Origin: Elephas maximus indicus
Lineage: Eukaryota > Chordata > Mammalia > Proboscidea > Elephantidae
Reading direction: 5' to 3'
Assembly: GCF_024166365.1 (NCBI RefSeq)
Contig: NW_026060245.1
Coordinates: forward strand, 62,001 to 126,000
DNA length: 64,000 bases
Positions 36,199 to 47,222 of the stretch are shown one piece after another; positions within the stretch are counted from its first letter, which is position 1; every line of letters starts with the position of its first letter. The notes under the pieces were generated by a model that saw only the letters and a list, made by a program, of their open reading frames with translations, had not been told where the DNA came from and did no database searches. The position numbers and the translations under genes are program-made.

Positions 36199-36259
36199 AT
36201 GGGGATCTCCACGTTCATCCTTGGAGTGTGTCTTTTATGGGGTCAAATTCTGACTGCAG
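36199..36259 (+). CDS. DMBT1: DMBT1 exon 1, signal peptide
   Basis: ATG in good context (A at -3, G at +4). It encodes MGISTFILGVCLLWGQ followed by ILTA, a typical signal peptide with a hydrophobic core, then the first base of a split codon before GTATTT. From memory the human DMBT1 precursor also begins MGIST with CLLWGQ in the core, which identifies the gene and its start. Phase 1 exit, matching every downstream exon. The first exon of a large secreted scavenger-receptor protein that binds bacteria and surfactant proteins at mucosal surfaces. Confidence 0.92.
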
Positions 36260-36925
36260 GTATTTTGTCTAATTATTATCTTCACTGATTTCACTTCTGC
36301 AAACCCAAATCATAGCAAATTATATTTATTTGTTCCAAGATGTTAGAATTTTCATCTCAAGGGGAGTTTTGTATCAAGGAAGAACAGCTTTTTGTGATCA
36401 TTGTAATTGTTTGCGAGTATTTAGAATGGATGTTTTTTTCCGCCCCAGCTGAGAAATTCAAATGGTTGCAGTCAGAAGAAGCCAATTGTGATGCCAATAA
36501 ATCATCAAAGAAATGATTCTTCCCAGTTAAGGAAAGTGTTTGTAGTATTAAGAGGCCCTAAAGCTTTGCCATAATTGGTTAAGTACACAGCTTGTGTATA
36601 CCACGGCAGTGAGCAGAAAGAATTCCCACCATAAATGCTTAATGTGAGATTTTTCTCTGCAGGGTGCGTCTGGCTTGAGAACTAATATTCACCGAGCAAA
36701 ATCAGGTCAAGAAACAGAGCAGACAAGATAGTTAAGATTCCACGTTTGTGGCTGTCACTCACTGCCTTAGACAAATGGCTTGGAGTTGAGTGACTTAACC
36801 TGGTTTGTGCGTTCTTTGAGTGTCAAGAGATGAAGTAAAATGACATGAAAGAGCATTAGGCTCCTCCGTGGCCGTTGAGTCTCAGTGTCCTTTTACCGAG
36901 ATCCCCAGTAATCAAGATAATTTTG

Positions 36926-37190
36926 GATATTCGTATTTTATCCATTATGTTGATGACAAATATCTTCTCAGTTTGTTGTTTGCCTTTTAATTTTGATTTT
37001 TTTGTTTGCACAAATATTTACAATTTTATGTAATTAAATTTATTGCTGTTGTCCTTTGCCATTTCTTCTACTAATTTAAAATCTAGAAATGCCTTACAGA
37101 AATCAGATAAACATTTAACTAGTTTCTTAATCTTGTGGGTTTTTCTTTTTTTAACATTTAGTTATTTAGCTCTGGAAATCATTTTACTTT
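36926..37190 (-). mobile_element. Old L1 fragment
   Basis: The AT-rich stretch GGATATTCGTATTTTATCC, then CTTCTCAGTTTGTTGTTTGC and TTAAATTTATTGCTG, resembles the reverse complement of an L1 3' region (the 'cannot-date-it' kind of mammalian L1). It lies in DMBT1 intron 1. Family not determined. Confidence 0.5.
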
Positions 37191-37198
37191 CTTGTGAA

Positions 37199-37352
37199 GG
37201 AGCCCCGGTGCTGCAGTGGGTTAAGAGCTCAGCTGTTAACCAAAAGGTTGGCAGTTTGAATTCACCAGCCACTCCTTGGAAACCCTATGGGGCAGCTCTA
37301 CTCTGTCCTATCAGTGTCGCTGTGAGTCTGAATTGGGTTTTGTTTTGGTGTG
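37199..37352 (+). mobile_element. AfroSINE
   Basis: GAGCCCCGGTGCTGCAGTGG, then AAGAGCTCAGCTGTTAACC, AAAAGGTTGGCAGTTTGAAT, CCTTGGAAACCCTATGGGGC and CACTGTGTCGCTGTGAGTC-like tail. TGTGAAG occurs at both ends (37192-37198 and about 37350), a likely target-site duplication. Intron 1. Confidence 0.9.
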
Positions 37353-37429
37353 AAGATCTAAATTAATTTTTTTTTTGTATATTTTACTTTTCGTGGCTTT
37401 AGCGATATGTTTAATGCTTGGAACTAATA

Positions 37430-37650
37430 ATGGTTTTTGAATGCCAGCTACGTGGCATACACTGTACTAAGTACTTGATACATTTTTTTCTCATTTTGTC
37501 TTTACAATAACCCTATGAAGTAGTTGATACAATCACCATTTTATAGATGAGGAAAGTAAGACCAAGTGAGATTAAATGATTTTTCTGAGTTTAGAGAGCA
37601 AATAAACAGCAGAGCTAGAATTTGAACCCAGGATACCTGTCTCTCCAGTT
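37430..37650 (-). mobile_element. MIR fragment
   Basis: ATTTTATAGATGAGGAAAGT, then TAGAATTTGAACCCAGGATA, is the reverse complement of a MIR core and tRNA-like head. Confidence 0.8.
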
Positions 37651-37689
37651 CATAGGTAGACAAAGTCTCCCAGAATCCTTAGTCCCCTG

Positions 37690-37835
37690 TGTTCTAATTA
37701 CTTACTTGTGTATTTCACCCACTAAGGCAAATTTCCCAAGGGCAGTGAAGGCTTTGTACAGCGTGGGGATTCCCCTTGCCTGGTGGTGTCTAGCATCTAG
37801 TAGGTGCTCAATAAGTGCTGGTCGAATGAGCTGTT
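37690..37835 (+). mobile_element. L2 3' end fragment
   Basis: An AAGGGCAGTGAAGGC then TAGTAGGTGCTCAATAAGTG pattern ending in GGTCGAATGA, as in the conserved L2 3' end. Confidence 0.7.
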
Positions 37836-38575
37836 TCTGACCACTGTACTGAAACTGCTGTGATATATCCTTTGCATATGCTGCAAAAGAGTGATGTTCA
37901 AACTGCAACGTGCATCAGAAACAGCTGGGGGGCTTGTTAAAGCCTCCCCCCCACCCATTGCTGGCACCATCTCCGGAGTTCCCAATTCAGCGTGTCTGGG
38001 TGAGGCCTAAGAGTCTGGCTGATGCTGCTGACCCATGGGACCCACTTTGATGACTACCGCTGTAGAATAACTTTGTTAATAAGACTGGGAACAGGTGGTT
38101 GGCTGGTCACTCAAAAACGTCTTTTTTTTTTAAGTGGAGACTCGTAAAATACAATACACACAGAGCTTAAAGTTTTATTTTAACCTGAAACACAAAATCA
38201 AGGATGCACACCTCTCTGGGATCCTTCTGCCCCTCTCCCAAGCCCTGGTGGATTACTTCCCTTGAGGTTCCCATTCTCCCTCCACTCTGTGCCCCCGTGA
38301 GGCCCAAACCGCATCATCTGTCACCAAGTCAGTCCACCAAGCAGCCCAGGTGCCCCAGAAGACTGTGGCGTATCTCCGATGATGCACCCCCTTCTTTCTG
38401 CTCGGTTTTAGGGCAGTGCCCGATGTGCGGACAGAGAGTATTCCATGTTCCCTGAGTGGATGAATGAATAAGTGCCAAGCCCAGCTAACCCTTGGAAGTG
38501 AAGTGGGATGTAGCCCCCTTCTGCTCACTTTGACTTGTTTTCAGAGGGGCTCTTATTTGGTCTTTGTTTTTTCAG

Positions 38576-38629
38576 CAACAGCAACAACAACCAGAGACAC
38601 TACTTTTGCGTCGACACAGGAGCAAACTG
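38576..38629 (+). CDS. DMBT1: DMBT1 Thr-rich exon (54 nt)
   Basis: Acceptor tttttttcag and donor GTAATG. Phase 1-1. It encodes (A)TATTTRDTTFASTQEQT, Thr-rich like the mucin-type linker between the signal peptide and the first SRCR of DMBT1. Predicted from splice signals, phase and composition; low similarity to the human linker is expected. Confidence 0.65.
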
Positions 38630-38639
38630 GTAATGCCCT

Positions 38640-39030
38640 CTGTCTTGTTATCTGGTACTGCCATAACAGAACTACCCGAAGTGGGTGGCTTTACCAAACA
38701 GAAGTTTATTCTCTCACGGTTAGGAGGCTAGGCACTGGCTGTAGGGGAAGTCTTTCCCTGTCGGCTCTGGGGAAGGTCCTTGTCTCTTCAACTTGTTTTC
38801 TGGTTCCTTGGAGATCTCCACGTAACTTGGCATCAATCTTCCCCATCTCTCCTCTGCTGGCTTGCTTAATACCTTTAATATCTCAAAAGAGATTGACTCC
38901 AGACACACCCTACACTAACCCTGCCTTGTTAACATAACAAAAACAACTCATCCCCCAAGTGGGATTATAACTACAGGCAGAGAGGTTAGGATTTACAACA
39001 CAGATTATTGGGTGACATAATTTAATCCAT
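38640..39030 (+). repeat. Interspersed repeat, family not assigned
   Basis: Contains the familiar mammalian repeat pattern TACTGCCATAACAGAACTAC, GGGTGGCTTTACCAAACAGA and AGTTTATTCTCTCACGG, ending near TTTAATCCATAACACC. I recognise it as repetitive but cannot name the family. Confidence 0.45.
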
Positions 39031-39416
39031 AACACCTAAACTTTGAGACTGGCGGTCAAGTGCCTGCGGCCACCCTCAACGAGTCTGGAGGGAGTGCGGC
39101 ACAGAATCCTACTGGGTTTCCATGTAGGTTAGGAAAGACCTCCTGATGGAGTCCATCTGGGCACCAACGCTCTTGTGGGTGTGGGTAGCTGCCACTGGCC
39201 CTCCTCTTCATATTCTACCACCGACCAGCTGACAGGCCTCCATTCCAGCCTCTGCCCATCCACATCTCTTGCCTGAGATACCTCCTCCCCCAGGCTACCC
39301 ACTGAGTGTCCAGGGAGGGTTAAAGCCAGTCACCAGAGTATCAGAGACCCATGGGGACAGCAGCATCAAACTGAGGCTCTCTGGATATAACCACTTACCT
39401 TTCTTTTCTTTTCTAG

Positions 39417-39479
39417 AATTTATAACAAGCCCCGGAATAACAGTGGCGGATACCTCTGCCTCAGTCAGTGCTACAAATG
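39417..39479 (+). CDS. DMBT1: DMBT1 Thr/Ser-rich exon (63 nt)
   Basis: A long pyrimidine tract with ttttctag acceptor, then a GTAACA donor. Phase 1-1. It encodes (E)FITSPGITVADTSASVSATN, another Thr/Ser-rich linker segment. Confidence 0.65.
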
Positions 39480-39616
39480 GTAACAGCTTCTACTCATGTT
39501 CCCTTCATTCTGTGACAGTCCTGTGTGCTACATTGTGTGCCTATTTATGTAAAAGTGCGGATCATAAGTTGGGTCAATAATTTAAATATTAAAAAAAAAT
39601 CAACAGGAGGCAGAAG

Positions 39617-39930
39617 AATAAAATGGTTAAGAGCAATGATGTGAATACAGGAGTCCTGGTGGCACAGTGGTTAAGAGATCAGCTGCTAACCAAAAGGTCA
39701 ATAGTTGGAAGCCACCCTGTGCAGAAGTTCTGCTCTGTCCCACAGGGTCGCTGGGAGTTAGCATCAACTTGACAGCAAAGGGTTTTGGATATGAGTACAA
39801 ATCCTGCCTCAGTCGCCTACAAGCCAGGTGACCTTGGGTGACCTTCTGAGCCTCAGTTTCCCCAACCTTTCCCCACAGGGTGTTGTGAGGATTAACTACG
39901 GTGATGTGTGTAAAGCTCTTGAATGTGATT
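39617..39930 (+). mobile_element. MIR interrupted by an AfroSINE
   Basis: The MIR head (AATGGTTAAGAGCAATGATG) lies before 39650 and the MIR body (CTGCCTCAGTCGCC, GTGACCTTGGGTGACC, CCTCAGTTTCCCC) after 39788. The AfroSINE at 39651-39788 sits between them. Confidence 0.75.
39651..39788 (+). mobile_element. AfroSINE inside MIR
   Basis: GAGTCCTGGTGGCACAGTGG, then AGCTGCTAACCAAAAGGTC and GGTCGCTGGGAGTTAGCATC. Similar TGAATACAG / TGAGTACAA words border it. Confidence 0.9.
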
Positions 39931-40414
39931 TGAGGCTCCCCTAACTGAGAAATGTTCAGAAGCATCTGCCGTGTGTAAGCTTTAAAATCGACATGCTAGG
40001 TTGTATGAGGGAGGAGAGAGGTCCTGGGTGTGGAATTTTGAAGTGCAGTGGTCCCAAGCAATACGGACACAGGTCTAGTTCGCTGTCATCACCTGGAACT
40101 TAGCCCTGCTTTCTGAAGTGGGGCCTGTCTGGAGTTAATCCCACCTCAACGCTGGGCTTACGCTGGGCACTTCATGGGAAGAGGAAGGAGTGTGGCAGGG
40201 ACAGGACAAGCTCTTCATAATTGTAGCCCACCTTGAGAAGTCAGGCCTGAGGCAGATATGAAGATGGAAGTGACTTTGCCATGAAGGTTCCCTCAGGATG
40301 CAAGGTTGACAAAGTCTAAGAAGAGGCAGGAAAGCTTGCCTTTTAAGTGGAGACACTAAAATAGCGAGGAATCTGTTTCATTGTGAAGTCTTTCCAGGGT
40401 CCTGTTCATGATGA

Positions 40415-40635
40415 AGGCCCCTGGGTGGGTAAATGGTTTGCACTCGTCTACAGCCTAAAGGGTGACAGTTCAAATCTACCCTGTAGCACTGTTAAAGAAA
40501 GTCCTAGTGACCTGCTTCTGTAAGAATTATAGCAAAAAAAAAAAAGCCCAAAACATAAAACCCCATGGAGCAATTCTATTCTGTAACAGATAGGGTTACT
40601 ACGAGTCTGAATCAACTGGACAGCAGCTGGTTTGG
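40415..40635 (+). mobile_element. AfroSINE directly upstream of the dead SRCR exon
   Basis: A diverged AfroSINE: AATGGTTTGCACTCG, then AAGGGTGACAGTTCAAATC, AACATAAAACCCCATGGAGC and ACTACGAGTCTGAATCAACT. It ends within about 20 bp of where SRCR homology starts, occupying the place of the normal acceptor region. Confidence 0.85.
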
Positions 40636-40652
40636 TCTGGCTCATGGTGCAG

Positions 40653-40978
40653 GGCCCTGAATCTCACAGATTTGGCCTGAGGCTGGTGAATGGAGGTAAA
40701 CGGTGTCAAGGCCATGTGGAGGTCCTGTACCGAGGTCCCTGTGTGTGACGATGACTGGGACCCCAATGATGCCAATGCCAATATGATCTGCAGGCAGCTA
40801 GGTGGTGGCTGGGCCATTTCAGGCCCAAGAGATGCCCAGTTTGGTCAAGGCTCAGTACAGATTGTCCTGGATGATGCAAACTGCTCAGAACTTGAGTCCT
40901 ACCTGTGGAGTTGCCCCTATAAAGGCTGGCTGTCCCGTACCTGTCACCATGAGGAAGATGCCAGCGTCATCTGCTCAG
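40653..40978 (+). pseudogene. Dead DMBT1 SRCR exon
   Basis: Clear SRCR homology (LRLVNGG, VEVLYRG, then [29 protein letters not shown]) with an intact donor CTGCTCAG|GTGGGA. It has an 8-nt deletion at about 40737-40741 relative to array exons, which removes the SW of VEVLxxxxW and shifts the frame. There is also a 6-nt insertion (NANM) and loss of the residue between Cys and HH. The normal phase-1 acceptor is gone; the SRCR frame would start in the wrong phase after the only nearby AG, and an AfroSINE abuts it. Skipping it keeps the frame because neighbours are class 1-1. Confidence 0.85.
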
Positions 40979-41041
40979 GTGGGACTAAAACAGTGTCCTA
41001 GAAACATTGCCTTACTGAACTTTAATGAATGGCATGAGGGC

Positions 41042-41250
41042 AGCTCTAGGTGGTGCAAATGGCTAACACACTTGGCTGCTGACTGAAAGGTTAGAGGTCC
41101 CAGTCCACCCAGAGACCTCAGAAGAAAAGCCTGGTGATCTGCTTGAGAAAAATCAGCCACTGGGAACCCCATGGAGCATAGTTCTACTCTAACACACACG
41201 AGGTCACCATAAGTTGAAATTGACTGGATGGCAACCGGCAAAACTACGTG
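41042..41250 (+). mobile_element. AfroSINE
   Basis: AGCTCTAGGTGGTGCAAATG, ACACACTTGGCTGCTGACTG, AAAGGTTAGAGGTCCCAGTC and CACTGGGAACCCCATGGAGC, with a tail TTGACTGGATGGCAAC. Confidence 0.88.
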
Positions 41251-42192
41251 GAAGGGTGATTTCTGTCCCTTCTAGAAACACAAAAGAAAAAGAAACATCT
41301 CTTCAGGTGCACATAAAAATGGACCATGTGGTAATACAGTTACATTCTTCTTCCACTTTATTTTGCCTTTGTCTCAAACCTTAGTGCACATCAGAATCAA
41401 CTAGGGTGTTTGTTTAAATTCAAGTATAGTGGGATACACGCACCTTCCCCCATCCCCAATTTTATTTTCGAGGGTCTGGGTGGCAACCAGGAGTCTACAG
41501 TTTTCTGGAGCCACAGATAAGGATGGTCTGTAGACCTTACTTTGAGAAACCATACTGTATGGCACAGTACTGACTTTTCGTACAGTGTAATTATGGAATC
41601 ATTACTTGGCTAAGAGTTTCCAAAGAAAATGGCAGGAGATATCCATATATATATTTTAAGAGCTAACCATTTTTGCTTAATCTCAAGTGAATTTAAAGTT
41701 TTTGATATTTTTCCAAACAGTTCTTGGCTACATCCTAAGTCTGACATATTGATATCAAAGCTTCCATAAGCAAATTGCTAATGTTGAACTTTTACACTCC
41801 TCTCAAAACAGCCTCAGCATCCTTGCCACCTCATCTGGCAAAGACGAGTCCTATCAGGATCAGTTTAAGCAGGGAGAGACCACTGGGAACATCTTCCCTA
41901 CCTTCAGGGACTGACTTCCAATGGAGCGGTAGACATTCATCAGCTGATCATAGAGGCACAATTACAACCAGGCCAAGAGCTAGGAGGCGAGCTACTGTGA
42001 CAGCAGTCCAGAAGAGGGCGCAGCTGAGCTGAGGTCTGGAGTGGGTGCAGGAGTTGGCCAGGCAGCACGGGAAGGAAGAGTGTTATTCTTTTACTCACTG
42101 GCACTTGCTATCAGGAACTCCAAAGGAACAAATACAGACATAGGTTGACGCAGCCATCCTCACCTCAGCCAGCAGGCTCCCTCTTCTTTGCT

Positions 42193-42412
42193 TAAAACCA
42201 CAACCAAACCAGTTGCCGTTGAGTGGACTCTGACTCATGGCAACCCCACGCATGTCAGAGTAGAACTGTGGTCCACAGGGTTTTCAGTGGCTGCTTTTTA
42301 GAAGTAGGCCGCCTGGCCTTTCTTTTGAGGTGACTTTGGGTGGACTCAAATTGCCAACTTTTCGGTTAACAGCCAAGTGCCTTAACCATTCGTATCACCC
42401 AGGGAGTCCCCT
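42193..42412 (-). mobile_element. AfroSINE
   Basis: Reverse-complement AfroSINE: CCAGTTGCCGTTGAGTGGAC, GTCAGAGTAGAACTGTGG, TTCGGTTAACAGCCAAGTGC and ATCACCCAGGGAGTCC. Confidence 0.9.
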
Positions 42413-42904
42413 CCCCACTTAGCCACCCAAATACGGTGTCTTGTCAGGGCAGTGCCCTGATATGAGGCTATCTCTAGGTTTCATTTCCCAAACTGCGTCC
42501 TTCACACATTTGCTGAAGCTCTGGAGAAAAGACTTGTGATCAAGGATGTTTGGGAAGTGCCGCCTGCCGCTGGAGGGAGAGCGCCGTCTGTATTTCAGGG
42601 CAAGTGGGTGAACAGCAGGGAGATGCATGGCTGCAGGCAGCCTCTTGTTTGCCTTCCAAGTCCTCATCTAAATCAGGCTGGAGTTGTGGGTGGCAAGTCC
42701 ACAGATGTGAAGGCCATTCCTGGTCATGCCTTGAACTGATACGATAAGCAATGAGCAATCTCTACTTTGTGGCATCCGCCACCTCTCCATCATCCCCTCA
42801 TTCGGCTCAGATAAGGCTCCCATTCACAAGATCTTTAAACCCCACTGACAGAGATGGGTTTCTGCCAGACTATATGGCAGAATCATGAAGATCAGGAAGA
42901 TGAC

Positions 42905-42987
42905 GCAGGGCTGAGCAATGTTTGGTTCTGTTATACATAAGGTTGCCATGAGTGAGAGCTGACTCGATGGCAACTAACTACAACACA
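42905..42987 (+). mobile_element. RTE/AfroSINE-type tail fragment
   Basis: TTGGTTCTGTTATACATAAG, then GAGTGAGAGCTGACTCGATG and GCAACTAACTACAACACAG, the shared RTE and SINE 3' tail without a recognisable head. Confidence 0.7.
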
Positions 42988-43475
42988 GAAACGATAGTCT
43001 CCAAGATGAGGAAATAACCTGTGAGCTGCTGGTAACTGGGCAGAGCTGGGATCATTGTAATGGATGAAAGCGAAGCCCTTACAGCCTTTTAAAAGATGAA
43101 TACAATGATGATGGAAAAGTTCTTATCTTGAAATAGTATCATAACATCGAAAGAAAGACAAGATGGGGTCTTAGTCAAGGCCTCAGGGTGACTCCTCATT
43201 GAACACCCACCTTTGAGGGTTATGGAAAGTAGATTGACATCAGTCACTTTCCTTGTGTCAGCAAGAACGGCAAGGAGTAGGTTGATGGTAGCAGTGTCTG
43301 TGACAAGAAAGAGTACAGAATGAGGGTTAGCAGCATGGACAGTGGAGTTGGAGTCTGGGTGTCCTTGGGCTACTTTTATAATGCTGTGCCTCCACGTCTT
43401 TGTCTGCAAGTACAGATGACAGAGGTAGAGGACAATTAAATGAGATAATACATATAAATAATAAGGCATAGTATT

Positions 43476-43649
43476 CGGAAACATTGGTGGCGTAGTGGTT
43501 AAGTGCTATGGCCACTAACCAAAGGATCAGCAGTTTGAATCCACCAGGCACTCCTTGGAAACTCTATGGGTCAGTTCTACTCTGTCCTGTAGGGTCACTA
43601 TGAGTCAGAATCAACTTGACGGCACTGGGTTTGGTTTTGGTTTTGGATT
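43476..43649 (+). mobile_element. AfroSINE
   Basis: ACATTGGTGGCGTAGTGG, AACCAAAGGATCAGCAGTTT, CTCCTTGGAAACTCTATGGG and TCAACTTGACGGCACTGGG. Confidence 0.92.
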
Positions 43650-45945
43650 GTCTTCAGTGAACTATGAAGACACAGTCACTCTTCAATGTTTGAAGAATGT
43701 TCCCGCTCTAGAGTGCTCTTGCAGTTCCTATGCTCTCTCCTTATGCCTCTCTTCCAGAATAACTGGAGCGGCCCACTTGGTAGATACGCACTGGTCCAAT
43801 GATATCTTGCTTGGTTTTATGCTCAAGCTCTTCTTCAGTTTCTTTCACCCACTAGGGTAAGAAATACACAATTGGTACATTTCTTTGTACCAATTCAGGG
43901 ATTGGGGCAAAGGCTGAGTCCAGATGGAAAGGTACCAGCTTGCTTTAAAAGTGTCTAGATCTTTGGGGGAATATCTTGATAGATCTCTATATGGTTTCTT
44001 TTGCTCGGGCCCTGAAGGCTTAACTATCTTGGACGCGGGTCCCTAGTGATAGAGACCAGCCTGTCTCCATTTCCTGGGGGGAAAATAAAAGCAAGTGGAA
44101 GCTTCTCTCTGTAGGTGATTTACTACTCTTCTCAAAATGGCAGATGGGTCATCTACAGCTATGTGATTGACTGTTGAAAGAATACAATGTAGTCTCAATC
44201 ACCTGTGCAAAAGGGTCTATTCAAAATGTGTGGACATAGCCCGAGAAACAACTTCAATGTTTTGTTCAGTGCTATCAATGAGCATTGTCAAGACTCTGAA
44301 ACTCAGAGCTTTTGAATTAGATCCTGATCCTGGCCTTGACCACCAGATGACAAAACAACATGCCTGGAGCCTGGGAATGGGAATTATATGGGGTCATCTG
44401 GACTGAGTTTGAAAGACAGGCTCTCAGGTGTGTCTGTCTACTTGTTCTCGAGTGTGGGAGCAGGGATGGTATGTCAGAAATGAGGTGGGGAGCTTCTGGT
44501 GCAGATGTGTCTTATGTTTGTGATCTCTGTTGAAAGAATGTTCTGACTCCCTGTGTCTATTATAAATTGTTTCTTCATTTTCAGGGGTGTGTAGGCATCA
44601 ACAACATCAAGTAGGGCAGTTGGGAAAGTCCACTGTGGGCCCGCATTCAATATGTGGAGACAGGTGGTGGAGGTCTCTGACTTACATAGCAAATTCTCTC
44701 ACTGACGCTCTGAAAGAACTGTCTTTGAGGAATTGAGATTTCTGAGCCCTGAATGCTGCTTCTGGCAAGAGCTGCATTTAAAAAGAATCTGAGATGTTTT
44801 ATCGAATGCCTTAGTCTTTCATATACCTGGAAAGAAAAAGATGCAATAGAAACAACTTTACTAAAATTTTAATAAGAATTTAAACAAAGCAAACCTTTTG
44901 CATCAAGTAAATTTGGGGGCATAAGTACCATAAAAGATGAGAGAGTACCATCAACCATCACACGCCCTTTTAGCAAAATGAGATGGGTCGGGTTCTTGCC
45001 ACAAAATATTCCCATTGGATGACAAAGTGACGGAAAGTTTCATATTTTCTATTTGTCCTTAGAATGATACTACTGACTCTTTGACTCTTGAATTTGAGAA
45101 TGTTCGTCTAGGAGATCCTTACCTGAAGACTCGTAGTTTGAGACTCAATTGGACAGCTAGTTTCACCAACAATGTTAGAATCTAGAACGCAGCTTTCTGC
45201 CTCTTTGCGTGTTCTTCTTCTCATTCATCTAATTGTTGTGAAATATCTTCCTTTGTCAGTTTTCTTTTCCTTGCCATCTTGGGGGGAAAATAACAAATTT
45301 TGAATTCTTAACTGCATTTAGCGAAAGCTAAAGGACAAGACAGTGTCTCTAGTCCTTTTTCTACCTTCTCGAATGGCAATGCAATACTTTGGGCGCTGCA
45401 ATAAGAAAACCAAAGGATGTCGGTTTATTTCACTATTTCATCTTTCTTTTAGGTAATTGCCCCCTTCTTCCATTTTCTTCTTCTTCTTATACGTCTTTTT
45501 TTTTTTTTTAAGAGTAATTACTAATTGATGAATCATGATGAAATAATCCTTCAGGTGGTGAACTAGCAAAGTGTCCCAAGATCTAGGAAAAATAAAACCA
45601 CTAAGAGCTCATAATATATCTGGGATTTATAAAAGGATTCAATGAATTTATATGGTGATGAGACTGAATGAATATTCTAAAAAAAAAAAAAAAATGAAAC
45701 AAGTCTTCTCCCTGTTCTTTGCAAGATCTCTAGAAATATGTAAGAGTCATGGAATACCAAACCTTAAAAATTGTTAGACCTGCTAAGGAACTCAAGGAAT
45801 AAAATTGAGCCCAGTGGGCCCTGATGGTGCGCTGAGGGTTACCCTGAAATGACGATGATGAGGAGACCTTTGCCCGGCCTCACTGAAGATGGTAATACTT
45901 ACCTCATGATAACGGCACTCATTACTCGCATTAACAAGCAAGCAA

Positions 45946-46112
45946 ACAGTTGCCACCCAGTCGACTCTGACTCACGACGACCCTGTGTATTTCAGGCTAG
46001 GACTGCTCCGACGAGTTTTCACGGCTGTGACCTTTTGGAAGCAGATCACTAGGGCTTTCTTCTGAAGTGCTGTTGGGTGGGTTTGAACCATCAACCTTCC
46101 ATTTTTGCCCCC
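45946..46112 (-). mobile_element. AfroSINE
   Basis: AACAGTTGCCACCCAGTCGA, CTGACTCACGACGACC and GGGTTTGAACCATCAACC in reverse orientation. Confidence 0.85.
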
Positions 46113-46129
46113 CAGAGATGCCTGCTATG

Positions 46130-46600
46130 TGCATTAGTTGAGCACTTACTATGCACCACCCAATATTCTATTTTTAAGTATATAGTCACTCATTTGGTCA
46201 GAATTCACTCAATGGCAACTTTTTTTTTTTTTTTTTGATGCACATAATAAGTGCCATCATCATTGAAATCAGATCCCTGGTGGCACTGTGGTTAGGCATT
46301 TGGTTGCTAACCCAAAGGTCGGCAGTTCAAATCTATCAGCCACTCCTTAGAAACCCTATGGGGTAATTCTACTCTGTCCTGTAGGGTTGCCATGAGTTGG
46401 AATCAGCTTGATGGCGGAGGTTTTCCTTTTTTTTTTTAATCATGAAATCTTCCCAACCACACTTTGAGGTAAGTATTATTATAACCTCCATTTTGCAGAT
46501 AAGAAGACTGAGTCAAGGTAACTTGTCAATAGTTATATGTCTGAAGTCACATGGCTGATAAACAGCAGGGCAGAGATTTGAACCCAGGATGTGTGCCCTG
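46130..46600 (-). mobile_element. MIR interrupted by an AfroSINE
   Basis: MIR reverse-complement pieces: GAGCACTTACTATGCACC at about 46140, and ATTTTGCAGATAAGAAGACT plus TTGAACCCAGGATG at 46490-46590. The AfroSINE at 46272-46432 lies between them. Confidence 0.75.
46272..46432 (+). mobile_element. AfroSINE inside MIR
   Basis: ATCCCTGGTGGCACTGTGG, AACCCAAAGGTCGGCAGTTC, AGAAACCCTATGGGG and TTGGAATCAGCTTGATGGC. Confidence 0.93.
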
Positions 46601-47139
46601 GGGCCCATGTTCTTTCTGCCTTCTCCTTGTCCGTGATTTCTACTAAATGCACCTGTCCTCTCTGTTCTCTGCAGTGAGAGTGTGCTGAACTTTGCATCCA
46701 AGTTTGATATGTCGGGGTCATTCGTGTGCTCACTTAGGGCATCTGACCCCGCCATTGAGCCCCTGGCTCTGTTCAAGCCAGTCTCTCCCCTGCCAGGACG
46801 TGTCCTGAGAGTCCAGAAATGGCCTGGAGCAGCTTCCTGACTGACTGACACCCAGAAAGTACAGTGTGGGTGGGGTACCCAGTAGACCTGAAAACGTTCA
46901 TCTAGAGCTTGGGCCTGGAATGGAAAGGGGGAAGGCTCTGAGGGTGTGAGGTCTTCCAGGGGAAAGACAGAGAGGGGAGAGGACAAAGATGGTGCTGGGG
47001 GGACATGACTACCGAAGGCCCTGAGAGGAGACCAGTTGGTGAAGGAGAGGGCGTCTGTGTGGTCAGAGGAAGGAGGGACACTGGGAGCGCTGGCAGAGGA
47101 AAGCCAAGCAGAGCATGTGCAGACTGCTACATTGTTCTC

Positions 47140-47222
47140 CTGCGGAGCAGCTGGTGAGTTTGAACCAATGACCTTTTGGTTAGCAGTTGAGCACTTAACC
47201 ACTGAGCCACCAGGGCTCCTTT
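47140..47222 (-). mobile_element. AfroSINE fragment
   Basis: GAGTTTGAACCAATGACC, TTTTGGTTAGCAGTTGAGC and GAGCCACCAGGGCTCC: the reverse complement of the SINE head only. Confidence 0.85.
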
